DNA of 64,000 nt from Paludibacter sp. (GCA_028690665.1 JAQVAV010000002.1:62001-126000); one strand, 5' to 3'. Shown: positions 1 to 10,293, counted from the first letter of the stretch. Numbers and translations are program-made. Notes: a model not told the origin generated them from the sequence alone.

Positions 1-1
1 T

Positions 2-553
2 GGCGATGGAGTTATTGATAAATATGACATTGTTTATATCGGAAACTCAAATCCGTTACTGATTGGTGGTTTTGGTTTTAATATCTCTTATAAAAACTGG
101 GGTCTTGTGGCTAACTTTCATGGTCGTATAGGTCAGAAGGTTATCAATCAGGTACGTATGAATAACGAATATATGTATGGGAAAGATAATCAGAGTGTGG
201 CTGTTTTAAGACGTTGGCGTCAGGAAGGAGATGACACCGATATTCCACGTGCACTTTACAACCGAGGATACAACAATCTTGGATCTGATCGCTATGTGGA
301 AGATGCTTCATTCCTGAGAATGAAAACACTCACGCTTAAATATGATTTTCCAAAATCACTTATCAATAAATTTAAGATACAAAGATTGCAGGTGTATCTG
401 ACAGGTTACGATATGCTCACATTTACGAAATATACCGGGCAAGATCCTGAAATTAATTTATCGTGGGTGAACAGCATTTATCCTGTTTATGTGGATAAAG
501 CTTCAACCCCAAAACCCCTTAGGATGGCATTTGGTTTAAACTTAGGTTTGTAA
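2..553 (+). CDS. SusC-family TonB-dependent outer membrane receptor, C-terminal part (cut by window edge)
   Basis: This is the last 183 residues or so of a SusC/RagA-type TonB-dependent transporter. The frame is open from base 2, so the gene begins upstream of the window. Visible features are the GDG-VID-YD calcium-loop-like start, the NWGLVANFHGRIGQKV strand, the WRQEGDDTDIPRA motif, RYVEDASFLRMKTLTLKYDF, and a final beta-strand ending in FGLNLGL, with the aromatic/hydrophobic C-terminus usual for a beta-barrel. SusC proteins form the barrel under the SusD lid and import oligomers with TonB energy. The SusD gene follows after 13 bases, so the two form one operon. The family is certain; the substrate cannot be read from the sequence. 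Confidence 0.93.
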   Translation, partial: GDGVIDKYDIVYIGNSNPLLIGGFGFNISYKNWGLVANFHGRIGQKVINQVRMNNEYMYGKDNQSVAVLRRWRQEGDDTDIPRALYNRGYNNLGSDRYVEDASFLRMKTLTLKYDFPKSLINKFKIQRLQVYLTGYDMLTFTKYTGQDPEINLSWVNSIYPVYVDKASTPKPLRMAFGLNLGL

Positions 554-566
554 AGAAGTTAATATT

Positions 567-2048
567 ATGAAGATTAGTAAAATATTTATATCGTTTATAA
601 TGCTCGCCACTTCTTTTGTTTCGTGTGACGATTATTTGACTGTTTTACCCGAAAACAATCAAAGTATGTACGATTACTGGAAGACCAAAGAAGAGGTAGA
701 GGCTGTCCTGGGTGCAGGATATGTAAAACTACGCGATGCGCAGGAGTACCTTTTTTTATGGGGCGAAGCGCGCGGTAATGGAGTCTTGTTCTATAATGAT
801 GGTAGTGATGGCGAAAAAGCAGCCAAAAAACTTCGCCAAATGGAAATTTTGGAAACAAATGCCCTTGCTAAATGGGATAAGTTATACGCCGTTATCAATA
901 TGGCTAATTCGGTAATTAAGTATGGTCCGGATGTGGTTGATAGAGACGAATCGTTTAATGTGAATGTTATGCATTCTTATCTTTCAGAAGCTTATTTTCA
1001 ACGGGCTCTGGCTTATTTTTACTTAGTTCGTTTGTGGAAAGATGTGCCTTTTGTAAAAGAACCTTATGTCGATGACTCGGCTCCCTATATGTTGGCTGCA
1101 ACAGATGGAAATACTATTCTGGAAAGTTGCCTGACCGATTTGTATTCGGCACTTGATGCGGCCAAAGAAGTTTTTCCCGAAACAGACAATGAAAATCCGA
1201 TTAATACCAAAGGACGTGCAACAAAATGGGCGATTTATTCGCTGATTGCAGATATTCAGCTATGGTTGGGCGATTATGATAATTGTATTTCGGCCTGTGA
1301 GTCGGTGATGAACTCAAATCGGGTTGGTCTCTTAAACGGAACATTATGGTTTTCAAATTTTTATCCGGGTAATAGTAACGAAAGTATTTTTGAAATCCAG
1401 TATAGTTATTCTTTAAGTCAGACAAATTCATTTTTATCTTGGTTCTATACCAATATTAATTATACAATTTCTCCTTATATGCAGGAATTATATGAACAGA
1501 ATCAAGGTGATATTCGAGGCTTGGATGCTTCATATACCGAAGATTTATTGATTTGGAAATATATCGGAATTTCGGCATCAACAGCAAGAAATTCTAGTCA
1601 GCAGAATGATCAGAACTGGATTATTTACCGAATGGCGGATATTTACCTGATGGAAGCCGAAGCTTATATAATGAAAGGCGGGGAGGAGAATATGTCGAAG
1701 GCAATTGATCTGATAAATGATATTCGGAACAGGGCTGGTCTTGTAGATGAAAATGCCGGTACCAATCAGTTGGATATGATTAAAATTTTATTGGCAGAAC
1801 GCCAGCGGGAATTTTTTGCAGAAGGTAAAAACTGGTTCGACCTGATGCGTATTGGCAAACGTGATGTGGATGGATTTAAAAATCTATTTATCGACGAAGT
1901 GCTACAGGTTGCTTCGGCCAGTAATAAAGGAATGATACGTGCCAAACTTGAGGATGAGAACTCACGGTATTTGCCAATACATGCAGATGAACTTTTGGTA
2001 AATACCTTATTGGAACAGAATCCTTATTATTTGAATTTGGGTAATTAA
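567..2048 (+). CDS. SusD/RagB-family nutrient-binding outer membrane lipoprotein
   Basis: A surface lipoprotein of 493 residues that would sit as the lid on the SusC barrel and bind the incoming nutrient. The signal peptide ends in a lipobox with Cys20 (SFVSC), followed by DDYL, typical of SusD. TPR-like helical content is seen around LSEAYFQRALAYFYLVRLWKDVPF (residues about 138-160), a SusD hallmark. The C-terminal signature includes INDIRNRAGL, LLAERQREFFAEGKNWFDLMRIGK and a late YYLNLGN. Length is normal for the family. It lies 13 bases after the partial SusC and 21 bases before the first fasciclin protein, so the genes are probably co-transcribed. The substrate is unknown and no enzyme is linked. 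Confidence 0.93.
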   Translation: MKISKIFISFIMLATSFVSCDDYLTVLPENNQSMYDYWKTKEEVEAVLGAGYVKLRDAQEYLFLWGEARGNGVLFYNDGSDGEKAAKKLRQMEILETNALAKWDKLYAVINMANSVIKYGPDVVDRDESFNVNVMHSYLSEAYFQRALAYFYLVRLWKDVPFVKEPYVDDSAPYMLAATDGNTILESCLTDLYSALDAAKEVFPETDNENPINTKGRATKWAIYSLIADIQLWLGDYDNCISACESVMNSNRVGLLNGTLWFSNFYPGNSNESIFEIQYSYSLSQTNSFLSWFYTNINYTISPYMQELYEQNQGDIRGLDASYTEDLLIWKYIGISASTARNSSQQNDQNWIIYRMADIYLMEAEAYIMKGGEENMSKAIDLINDIRNRAGLVDENAGTNQLDMIKILLAERQREFFAEGKNWFDLMRIGKRDVDGFKNLFIDEVLQVASASNKGMIRAKLEDENSRYLPIHADELLVNTLLEQNPYYLNLGN

Positions 2049-2069
2049 CGTTTAAAGCAGATTACGAAA

Positions 2070-3656
2070 ATGAAAAAATCAGTTTTTATCATATTAATTA
2101 TTGCTGTAATTTTTACGGCCTGTGCCGATCCATTTGCGGATAATGCATTCTCGACTGAAGAAGCAAGTCAGCCGGCGGCTACATATATGGAAAATCACGA
2201 TTCGCTGGACGTTTCGCTTTGGGTTTCGTTACTCAAACATGCCGATTTGTTCAATACATTAAATCTTCAGTCAGGTTATACCTGCTTTGTCCCGGATAAT
2301 GAGGCAATGCAGGCCTTCCTTACCAGAAAAGGGTATGCGTCGGTTGATGATATTTCGGTTGCTGATGCCAAATTGCTGATAAGATACCATACCATTCCGA
2401 ATGTAAAATATAGTTCGGTTGATTTCGAAGAGGGCTTAATTTCAGACTCTACAGCTACAGGTGATTATTTATCAACTACTTTTCTTGATAACGGCGGGCA
2501 GGTTCAGATTAATACCGAAGCTGTTATCGAAAAAACAGTTCAGGTTACAAATGCTTATATTCATGTGATTGATGCGGTGTTAACTCCTGTGACCGAAACA
2601 ATTTGGGATAAGCTTCAGTATGATGGGTTCAGCATTTTTCGTCAGGCTGTTGAAGCTACTGGTTTCAAAGAAAAACTGAACACAATATACACAACCGAAA
2701 CGGCCAATGATATTACATTACTGCTCCGGTATCGTTATACATTATTTGCTGTTCCTGATTCGGTTTTTGAAGCTTCTGATATTACCAGTCTTGCAGTATT
2801 GGCCGACTCTCTCAAAGCTGGCAATGATTATACTGCAACCGATAATAAACTTTATCAATACGTTGCTTATCATTTGCTGAATCAGCAAGAGTCGTATTAT
2901 GATTTGTCCTATTTTTCCGAGACAGATGATACCCGATCCAAAAATTTGAATACAATGGCTGAAAATCAGCTGATTAATGTTTCGGAGGATAACAAAACTA
3001 TTTATATCAATTACCATTCGGATACCGAAACCGGCATTGAGCTGATAAAACTCAATATGAATTGTAAAAACGGTGTAATGCATGTGGTAAACGGGCTCAT
3101 GAAGGTTGAGTCTCCTACGCCTACCACACTCACTTGGGAACTGACAGATTATCCTGATTTATCTGCAATATCGTTCTATCGGGTTGCAGCGGGCACCAGT
3201 ACAAAAATGGAATATCTGAGCGAAGATGCTTTTACCTGCTATACATGGCTTACGGTTCCCGAATCGCGTGCCGGGTTGGCCTATTTACTGGCTAACAAAA
3301 ACGAATCTGTTATGAAAAGTTCTTTGAATTCCGATTATCTGGTATTGTCGTTGGGTATGTATGGTTGGGTCGAAATGGAATCGCCTGCAATTATTGCAGG
3401 AACATATAAAGTTTATATCAAGCACTATAATCCGAAAAATACAGAGCTGCTGGGTAAACTGTCGTTCATTTTTGATGGTGAGTATTTGGGAAGTCAGATT
3501 ACTACTATTGGCAACTCAAAAACAACAGACAAGTTTGTGAAGACTTTGATTGGGGAAATAACATTTACTGAAACGACAACTCATACTTTAAGAATTCTGG
3601 CAGGTGACACTTATGATTCTTATCTTGACTGCCTGACTTTTGAACCGGTTAATTAA
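2070..3656 (+). CDS. Fasciclin-domain lipoprotein 1 of the Sus locus
   Basis: A secreted lipoprotein of 528 residues with Cys18 in the lipobox (IFTAC). Two FAS1 (fasciclin) modules can be recognised. The first (about residues 40-175) has the YTCFVPDNEAMQAFL H1-like motif and ends in NAYIHVIDAVLTP. The second (about 185-345) has TLFAVPDSVFEA and closes with NGVMHVVNGLMKV, both matching the classic H1 and H2 boxes. The last 180 residues look like a beta-sandwich (IIAGTYKVYIKHYN, THTLRILAGD) and may bind ligand. FAS1 domains mediate adhesion or protein-protein contact. The position between two SusCD pairs suggests an accessory surface glycan-binding role, which is inference. The stop codon overlaps the longest reading of the next ORF. 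Confidence 0.85.
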   Translation: MKKSVFIILIIAVIFTACADPFADNAFSTEEASQPAATYMENHDSLDVSLWVSLLKHADLFNTLNLQSGYTCFVPDNEAMQAFLTRKGYASVDDISVADAKLLIRYHTIPNVKYSSVDFEEGLISDSTATGDYLSTTFLDNGGQVQINTEAVIEKTVQVTNAYIHVIDAVLTPVTETIWDKLQYDGFSIFRQAVEATGFKEKLNTIYTTETANDITLLLRYRYTLFAVPDSVFEASDITSLAVLADSLKAGNDYTATDNKLYQYVAYHLLNQQESYYDLSYFSETDDTRSKNLNTMAENQLINVSEDNKTIYINYHSDTETGIELIKLNMNCKNGVMHVVNGLMKVESPTPTTLTWELTDYPDLSAISFYRVAAGTSTKMEYLSEDAFTCYTWLTVPESRAGLAYLLANKNESVMKSSLNSDYLVLSLGMYGWVEMESPAIIAGTYKVYIKHYNPKNTELLGKLSFIFDGEYLGSQITTIGNSKTTDKFVKTLIGEITFTETTTHTLRILAGDTYDSYLDCLTFEPVN

Positions 3657-3669
3657 AAATATAAGCATT

Positions 3670-5262
3670 ATGAAAAAGGCACTTATATATTTATTTGTAT
3701 TAATTTTAATATTTTCGTCCTGCAATGATAAGTGGGATGACTATTACAACTCTTCAGCTTCCGAGGAGGAGCTTTCTCAGACATTAACGGAATTTTTTAC
3801 CGAGCATATCGAGTATTCCGAATTTTATAATATGATTAAACAAACCGGATTGGATGCATATTTAAATAAAGATCAGGAACTTACAGTGTGGGTGGTAAAT
3901 AATACCAACATGGAGCAATCCGGTATTGAGGCAACCGATACACTCCGTATGGAGTATCATATTAACCATTTGCCGTTTATTCGCTCGGATCTCAAAACCG
4001 GATTGCGTATTCAGTCGCTTAACGGAATCTATTTTCAGATAACTAAAAAAAATGATAGTATCTGGACAAATTCTTCGCGGGTTCTGAAATCATTTCGTTT
4101 GAAAAATGGCGTGGTACATGAAATCAATTCTTTGATGAAATCACGTATTAATATGTATGATTATCTGAAACAACTGGACGATGATTATTCCATTATTCGT
4201 GATTCTATTTTTAAGTACAATGTACAGCTCTTCGATAAATCGAATTCAATTCCAATCGGGGTTGATAAAACAGGAAATACTCTTTATGATTCAGCATTTT
4301 ATGTTTATAATCCACTTTTCGAAAGAGTAGAGTTTAACTCGGAGTTTAAGCAGTTTACTGCTTTTGTCCCAAGCAATGAGGTGATAACCAATTGTTTTGA
4401 AGCATTGGCAGCGCAATATGCTAAAATGGGAAAGACAGTAACCCAGTCAGATACGCTATTGGCCATGCAATGGATTGAAGAAGCTATGTTTTACAATGGA
4501 GAATTGACCGATTTTTCTGCGGAGGATATTCATTCGGCATTTGGGCGTGTATGGCGAACCACGGTTCAGGAAATAAATGAAGACAGTAAGGTTGAATTAA
4601 GTAATGGTTTGCTTTATGATATGAAAAAGGTAAAAATACCGAATAATGTTATTATATCGCGTATCAAATCTTTGGTTGAGTACTGGCAATATCAGGATAA
4701 AGTTTATCCTGACGCTTCAGACTTATATGTTTTTAAAGGAGTGTTGGGAAATCCGTCTATTTATGTAGGGGATGCTACTCCTAAACCGGCTATTCTGCCA
4801 AATTATATTCTTTTACAACTTTCAGGTGATCCTGATTCGAACGATGAATTTTCTGTAGAATTTCCTCCGCTTGAAAAGTATGAGGAAGATGGAAAAACAA
4901 AAGTTCGTGTTATGGAGGTCCCAACCGGAGAATACACTCTTTATATGGGATTTCGTAGCTCTGCCCATCCTTATGTAAATGTTTATTTCAATGGTGAATT
5001 AATTAAATCCAGTGTTCAGGCTAGTTTGTCAACTCCGTATAACTACGATCGTGTTAATGAAACAGCGCACGATCTTGATCCGGTAAATGGTACTAAAAAA
5101 TGGGATGGACTTGGAGGAGCGATTGGAACAGTCACAATACCGGGTGATGGAATGGCTTCGTTCCGCATAAAAGTAGAGTTTGATAAGTTGGAATCGGCAG
5201 GAGCAAAGAAAACGATGCAGATTTATCATTGGACACTGAAACCAACTGAAAATAATTATTAA
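3670..5262 (+). CDS. Fasciclin-domain lipoprotein 2 of the Sus locus
   Basis: A second fasciclin-type lipoprotein, 530 residues from the chosen start. The ATG at 3670 is preferred over the in-frame ATG at 3640 because it gives a normal lipoprotein signal (MKKALIYLF, Cys18 in IFSSC) and avoids overlap with the preceding gene. FAS1-like boxes appear as ELTVWVVNNTNM with NGVVHEINSLMKS (first module) and FTAFVPSNEVI with SNGLLYDMKKVKIP (second module). The H1 box of the first module is degenerate. The C-terminal third (IILLQLSGDPDS to the end) is beta-rich and similar in layout to the C-terminus of the preceding protein, so the two probably arose by duplication followed by strong divergence. The next SusC begins 15 bases downstream. 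Confidence 0.82.
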   Translation: MKKALIYLFVLILIFSSCNDKWDDYYNSSASEEELSQTLTEFFTEHIEYSEFYNMIKQTGLDAYLNKDQELTVWVVNNTNMEQSGIEATDTLRMEYHINHLPFIRSDLKTGLRIQSLNGIYFQITKKNDSIWTNSSRVLKSFRLKNGVVHEINSLMKSRINMYDYLKQLDDDYSIIRDSIFKYNVQLFDKSNSIPIGVDKTGNTLYDSAFYVYNPLFERVEFNSEFKQFTAFVPSNEVITNCFEALAAQYAKMGKTVTQSDTLLAMQWIEEAMFYNGELTDFSAEDIHSAFGRVWRTTVQEINEDSKVELSNGLLYDMKKVKIPNNVIISRIKSLVEYWQYQDKVYPDASDLYVFKGVLGNPSIYVGDATPKPAILPNYILLQLSGDPDSNDEFSVEFPPLEKYEEDGKTKVRVMEVPTGEYTLYMGFRSSAHPYVNVYFNGELIKSSVQASLSTPYNYDRVNETAHDLDPVNGTKKWDGLGGAIGTVTIPGDGMASFRIKVEFDKLESAGAKKTMQIYHWTLKPTENNY

Positions 5263-5277
5263 CCGACAAAGTTTGAT

Positions 5278-8200
5278 ATGAATATGAAAAGATATAAAAT
5301 ATTAGCAGTTACACTACTACTGGCTATAATGTCGGCATGGGCTCAGAGTCCGGTACAGTTAAAGGGGGTTGTGCTTGATCCTTATGGTAACCCTATTGAG
5401 GGGGCTATTGTAAGTGTTTCCGGTCTGGAATCTGAAATTAATACGGATAGAGATGGCCAGTTTACCGTTGAACTAAAAGCTTTAAAGGGAAGTGTAAATG
5501 TGTGGTTTCCGGGGTATTATACCAATGTAAGGGCTATTGCCGGTAAGAGTGACTTAAAAATTTATATGATTGAAGAAAATAAAACAGGTTATGCTGAAAA
5601 TATGCTTCTTCCGTTTAAGGGAATGACTAATATTCGTGAAAAACAATCAAGCCTGAGCGCTGTGCAAAAAAGTGGTATAGGTCTGAACCAAAATGATATA
5701 GAACAGTCTTTGTTGAATGTTCCTGGATTACAAATTATTGAAAAAAGCGGTATGCCGGGTGAAGGAAGTTATTTCAGCATTCGTGGAAATAATACCATTA
5801 CAGCCGGAACTTCTCCATTGATTGTAATAAACGGGGTTCCCTACATGCCTGATATGAGTGAATCCGGAATTATCGGCGGTTTTTCGAAAGATATTTTTAA
5901 TGTGATAAATTCCCGGGATATTCAGAATGTAACTATTCTGAAGGGAGCTGATGCCGCGGTGTATGGTTCTCTTGGGTCGAACGGGGTGATTATGATTGAA
6001 ACGGATAAAGCTGTCGACCTTGATACAAAAGTTGAACTTTCCACCCAGTTCGGGATGGATATGAATCAGTCGACTTTACCGGTAATGGGCGTAAAAGACT
6101 ATAAAAGTTATATTGGCAACGTGGCTTTGACAAAATATGAAGATATGGCTGATGTTCTGACTAAGTTTTCTTATCTGGTTGATGATCCCGATTATTATTA
6201 CAATTATTTGTATAATAACAATACCGATTGGCAAAGTCTGATTTACAGTCCGGGATTTACTACCGATAATGTCCTGAAAATTAAGGGAGGTGACGCTATA
6301 GCCAAATACGATTTGTCAATAGGGTATAAAAGTAAAGATGGACAAATAAGTGGTACTAACTATAGTAAGTATTATACCCGAATCAATTCCGATGTGAATC
6401 TGAGTCGCAAAATATCGTTGTTTTCATCTATTTCGATGGCTTATATGAAATATAAAGTACAGGAGCAGGGAATGCTTGATGGAACAAATCCTGTTTTGGC
6501 TTCCCTTAAGAAAGGGCCTATTTTTGCTGCCTACGAAAAAGATGCCGATAATAATTTATTGCCTGATTATGCTTCAATCCGGGATGCCGATGGTAATTTG
6601 TATGAAAATAATGAAGTCTCAAACCCCAAAGCGATTGTCGATTTAATGAATGGAGATGATCATGCTTACGATATCCAGATAAATGGAGGTTTGAAGTATA
6701 AGCCAAACGAATATTGGGATGTTACAGGAATTTTTGGCTTGAATTATTATCTGAGTCGTCAGAAATTATTTATTCCCGGGGTGACTAATACGAGTTTTAT
6801 GCCTAATTTATACGGAGTGGCCGAGAACACTGTACGTGATGCTGAAGGTACTACATACAACCGCTATTTCAGTCTCAATGGAAATTATAACCGTACTTTT
6901 AATGATATTCATGCAATATCCGCTTCACTCGGAGGACAAGTACTTATGGATTATAACGAATACGATGCCGGTACCGGTTATAATACAGCAAATGATTTTT
7001 ACAAGACTCTTGGAAATGTAACATCATCCGGGCGGATTTATTTTGGTTATAATAATGCCTGGAACTGGATGAATTTCAATGCCAATGCGAAGTATACTTA
7101 TAATAATCAGTTTGCGGCAGGGGTGACAATGACTGTTGATGCTTCTTCTTCTACCGGTCCGGATGCTGCATTATTTCAGTTTTATCCTGCACTCGACCTT
7201 GCCTGGATGACTAAAAACTCCGTTTTGAAGAATGCCGACTTTATCAATAAACTGAATATTCGTGCCGAAATGGTGAATACGGGAAACAGCCGTTTTTCTT
7301 CTTCGTTGGGCAAATACTATTATGTTAACAAAGTGTTTCGTGATTTATCTGGGCTTACACGAGCTGGTATCCCGAATACTGAAATTGTTCCAGAAAGGAA
7401 TACAACTTTTGATTTAGGCTTGGATGCTTCATTATTCAACAACCGTTTGGATTTGACATTTGATGCTTACACTACAAAAAATACAAATTTAATTATGCCG
7501 GTTGAAATTTCGGCAGCTTATGGTGTAAACTATTTGTACCAGAATGCAGGTTCAAGCCGGAATACCGGTGTTGAATTCGGAATGCAGTGTGCTGTTTTTA
7601 AAACAAAAGATTTTAAATGGTATGTGGGGGGAACTATTTCTGCAGATAAGTCAGAAATTTTCTCACTGGGTGATCAGGATCAGTTAATACTTACTATGAA
7701 TGATGGCTCAGCTATTATTTCCGAAGTTGGAAAGTCAGTTTCCAGTTTCTATGGTTACGAATCGCTTGGAGTATTTTCCACAACCGAAGAAGCTGAAGAT
7801 GCAGCCTTGACCAATGTTGCGGGAGAAGCATTTGAGGCCGGAGATATTCATTTTAAAGATGTGGATGACAATCATATTATTGATGATCGCGACCGGGTAA
7901 ATCTTGGTTCTGCCGCTCCTGACTTCTACGGATCGTTTAACACCTCCGTACAATATAAAGCGTTTACCCTATCAGCTCAGTTCACTTACTCAGTGGGCAA
8001 TCAAATGTACAATGCTGTACGCAGAAGCATGGAGTCGATGTCGGATTTCACAAACCAACTGGTTTCTGTAAATCGCCGCTGGATGACCGAAGGGCAGATT
8101 ACCGATATTCCGCGTGCAACTTATGACGATCCAATGGGAAACAGTCGTTTTTCCAATCGTTGGATTGAAGATGCAGCATATATGAAGCTGAAACAACTTA

Positions 8201-8394
8201 TGCTGTCGTATGATTTTAAATTCATGTCGGGGTCAACGGTTTATGTTGCCGGCGACAACTTGTTTACAGTAACGGATTATCTTGGACTTGATCCTGAAAC
8301 CATGTATTCTTATGATGCTTCGTTGCGGGGATTTGATTATGCCAAAACAGCATTACCACGTTCATTTAAATTAGGTCTGAAAGTTCAATTCTAA
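5278..8394 (+). CDS. SusC/RagA-family TonB-linked outer membrane receptor
   Basis: A full-length SusC-type transporter of 1038 residues. It has a signal peptide (to WAQS), an N-terminal carboxypeptidase-D regulatory-like domain (VQLKGVVLDPYGNPIEGAIV, residues about 27-100), a plug domain with SLLNVPGLQII, FSIRGNNTI and the VTILKGADAAVYGSLGSNGVIMI motif (about 140-245), and a 22-strand-type barrel to the C-terminal LGLKVQF. There are two near-adjacent in-frame ATGs (5278 and 5284), and either fits. The linker between the regulatory domain and the plug lacks an obvious canonical TonB box, so energisation details are unclear. It pairs with the SusD 12 bases downstream. The protein is shorter than many SusC proteins with N-terminal STN domains, and no STN domain is present. 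Confidence 0.95.
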   Translation: MNMKRYKILAVTLLLAIMSAWAQSPVQLKGVVLDPYGNPIEGAIVSVSGLESEINTDRDGQFTVELKALKGSVNVWFPGYYTNVRAIAGKSDLKIYMIEENKTGYAENMLLPFKGMTNIREKQSSLSAVQKSGIGLNQNDIEQSLLNVPGLQIIEKSGMPGEGSYFSIRGNNTITAGTSPLIVINGVPYMPDMSESGIIGGFSKDIFNVINSRDIQNVTILKGADAAVYGSLGSNGVIMIETDKAVDLDTKVELSTQFGMDMNQSTLPVMGVKDYKSYIGNVALTKYEDMADVLTKFSYLVDDPDYYYNYLYNNNTDWQSLIYSPGFTTDNVLKIKGGDAIAKYDLSIGYKSKDGQISGTNYSKYYTRINSDVNLSRKISLFSSISMAYMKYKVQEQGMLDGTNPVLASLKKGPIFAAYEKDADNNLLPDYASIRDADGNLYENNEVSNPKAIVDLMNGDDHAYDIQINGGLKYKPNEYWDVTGIFGLNYYLSRQKLFIPGVTNTSFMPNLYGVAENTVRDAEGTTYNRYFSLNGNYNRTFNDIHAISASLGGQVLMDYNEYDAGTGYNTANDFYKTLGNVTSSGRIYFGYNNAWNWMNFNANAKYTYNNQFAAGVTMTVDASSSTGPDAALFQFYPALDLAWMTKNSVLKNADFINKLNIRAEMVNTGNSRFSSSLGKYYYVNKVFRDLSGLTRAGIPNTEIVPERNTTFDLGLDASLFNNRLDLTFDAYTTKNTNLIMPVEISAAYGVNYLYQNAGSSRNTGVEFGMQCAVFKTKDFKWYVGGTISADKSEIFSLGDQDQLILTMNDGSAIISEVGKSVSSFYGYESLGVFSTTEEAEDAALTNVAGEAFEAGDIHFKDVDDNHIIDDRDRVNLGSAAPDFYGSFNTSVQYKAFTLSAQFTYSVGNQMYNAVRRSMESMSDFTNQLVSVNRRWMTEGQITDIPRATYDDPMGNSRFSNRWIEDAAYMKLKQLMLSYDFKFMSGSTVYVAGDNLFTVTDYLGLDPETMYSYDASLRGFDYAKTALPRSFKLGLKVQF

Positions 8395-8406
8395 TACATT
8401 GGAAAT

Positions 8407-10125
8407 ATGAAAAAATATATATATTCGATAGCGTTATTTTTTGTGGTAATAACCTTTTCTGCCTGCGATGATTTTTTCAATCCGGATACAAATGAAATTT
8501 TGCCGGAGTCAGAATATGTAGGTTCTTATGACGAGCTTTATTCCGGCTATATGGGTATTGCTGCAAGTGTTCAGACCGTTGCCGACCAGGCTTCTTTCCT
8601 CGAAGGACTGCGTGGTGATTTACTTGAACCCACATCTAATGCCGGTCGTGAAGTATGGGATGTTTATAATCACGAATCGCTTGATGGAAATAGTTTTGCC
8701 AGTCCGGTTGGCTATTACAATATAATTATGAATGCCAATGATTATCTGGAACATGTTTTTGAATATCGTGAAGTAAACCCTACGGTGTTGAGCGATGACG
8801 ATTATGAAGGTCTCATTGGCGGTGTTATTCGTTATAAAGTATGGGCTTACTTAATGCTTGCCAAAATTTATGGCGAAGCCGTTTATTTTGACGATGCTCT
8901 TACTTCGTATCAGGATATTTCAAATTATCCGGTGTTGAATTTCGATCAGATCATTGAAAAATGCCGCTCTTTGATGATTGATGGTGAAAATGGGGTTGAT
9001 GGACTGGGCACTATAAAATGGTCTACAGAACTTTTCCCGAATCAGTCTGCATCTGCTACAAATTTAATGTGGGATAGAATTTGTCCTCCATCCGAATGCT
9101 TGTTGGCTGAGATTTATTTATATCAAAATAAGTTTCAGAAAGCATGGGAACAATGTGTATCCATTATCAAAAACGGTGGAGAACAGGAAGCTTCGTATCA
9201 GCTTAATTTGAGTGAATATAATGGAGAATGGAAACAATTTGGTTATACCTTTGTCCGCAAAGAACAGATCTGCGTAATGTTTTACGATTATTCGCTGAAA
9301 CAAACAAACCGTTATATTCAGTATTATTCCAATACTTATCCTAACGAATATATTCTGCGCCCAACCGAAGTTGCGATGGATCGTTTTGCCAATCAAAAAA
9401 CTTCAGCCAACATTGCCGGTGATAAGTATCGTGGTTCGGGTATAACCTATAAGTATGTGAATAGCGACTGGGTGCTGGAGAAATTTCTACTTGGAAACGA
9501 AACTTCAGATAAAATTTATACCAATGATGTCCAGATTTCTTTATACCGTGCAGCCGAAATCCACATGTTTTTGGTTGAATCTCTTATTGGCTTGGGGCGT
9601 TTTGAAGAAGCTCTGGCATTTTTGAACGATGGAGTCGGCTCATATTATAATGCTACAGTTGGTAAATTTAATGCTCCGTTCGAAGATTATCCATCCTGTT
9701 TGTACCAGACTTCGTCTACCAGCGAAAAGGCCAACCGAGGTATTCGGGGACGTGTTGATCTGGCTAAAGTCGGAGAGTTTGCCCTCACATCAGCTACTGC
9801 TTTAGATACGCTTGTCAATATGCGCCGGCTCGATTCTCTGATTGTGGAAGAAACCAGTCTTGAACTGGCAGGCGAAGGAAAAGCTTTTTATGCAATGAAT
9901 CGTATGGCACGCCGTTGGAGTACTACCTCCGATAAAAGCTGGGCGCAGCAGTGGATCGACGAAACGGGTTCAGCAAATCCCGGTAATCTCTGGGGAATCG
10001 ATGTTCAAAATGTTTGGGCCGAGAAAATAGGAGCTAAGTACACTAATGGGAAAGGAGCTGCTGTTACTTCAGAACTGGAATCTTCGTTGGACAACTGGTT
10101 CATAAAGTATGACCTGTCAGAATAA
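8407..10125 (+). CDS. SusD/RagB-family outer membrane lipoprotein
   Basis: The partner lipoprotein of the preceding SusC, 572 residues. The signal peptide carries Cys20 in FSAC, followed by DDFFNP. SusD features include the early helical repeat region IRYKVWAYLMLAKIYGEAVYFDD (about 138-160), DVQISLYRAAEIHMFLVESLIGLGRFEEAL (about 380-405, a TPR-like pair) and the C-terminal RRLDSLIVEETSLELAGEGKAFYAMNRMARRW, which is the family end motif with substitutions. It is longer than average because of insertions in the last third. It is the last gene of the + strand operon, and a strong terminator follows 24 bases after the stop. The SusD family is secure; the ligand is unknown. Confidence 0.92.
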   Translation: MKKYIYSIALFFVVITFSACDDFFNPDTNEILPESEYVGSYDELYSGYMGIAASVQTVADQASFLEGLRGDLLEPTSNAGREVWDVYNHESLDGNSFASPVGYYNIIMNANDYLEHVFEYREVNPTVLSDDDYEGLIGGVIRYKVWAYLMLAKIYGEAVYFDDALTSYQDISNYPVLNFDQIIEKCRSLMIDGENGVDGLGTIKWSTELFPNQSASATNLMWDRICPPSECLLAEIYLYQNKFQKAWEQCVSIIKNGGEQEASYQLNLSEYNGEWKQFGYTFVRKEQICVMFYDYSLKQTNRYIQYYSNTYPNEYILRPTEVAMDRFANQKTSANIAGDKYRGSGITYKYVNSDWVLEKFLLGNETSDKIYTNDVQISLYRAAEIHMFLVESLIGLGRFEEALAFLNDGVGSYYNATVGKFNAPFEDYPSCLYQTSSTSEKANRGIRGRVDLAKVGEFALTSATALDTLVNMRRLDSLIVEETSLELAGEGKAFYAMNRMARRWSTTSDKSWAQQWIDETGSANPGNLWGIDVQNVWAEKIGAKYTNGKGAAVTSELESSLDNWFIKYDLSE

Positions 10126-10149
10126 TAAATTTATATAGTTTGAAGAGAA

Positions 10150-10187
10150 AATGCCTGAAATTGCAAAAGCAGTTCAGGCATTTTTTT
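10150..10187 (+). terminator. Rho-independent terminator of the Sus operon
   Basis: A perfect 10-base-pair stem (AATGCCTGAA with TTCAGGCATT) with a 13-base loop runs straight into a T-rich tract. It lies 24 bases after the SusD stop codon, and the A-tract on its 5' side could also work in the other direction. Confidence 0.9.
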
Positions 10188-10293
10188 GTTTATGATAAAG
10201 TTATTCTAATTATTTTCAGCTAATTAACACGCAGCTTATAACTTGTTTTTTCGAATTTATGAGCAAGACTTAGTACTGTTTGAAGTGAGGTGC

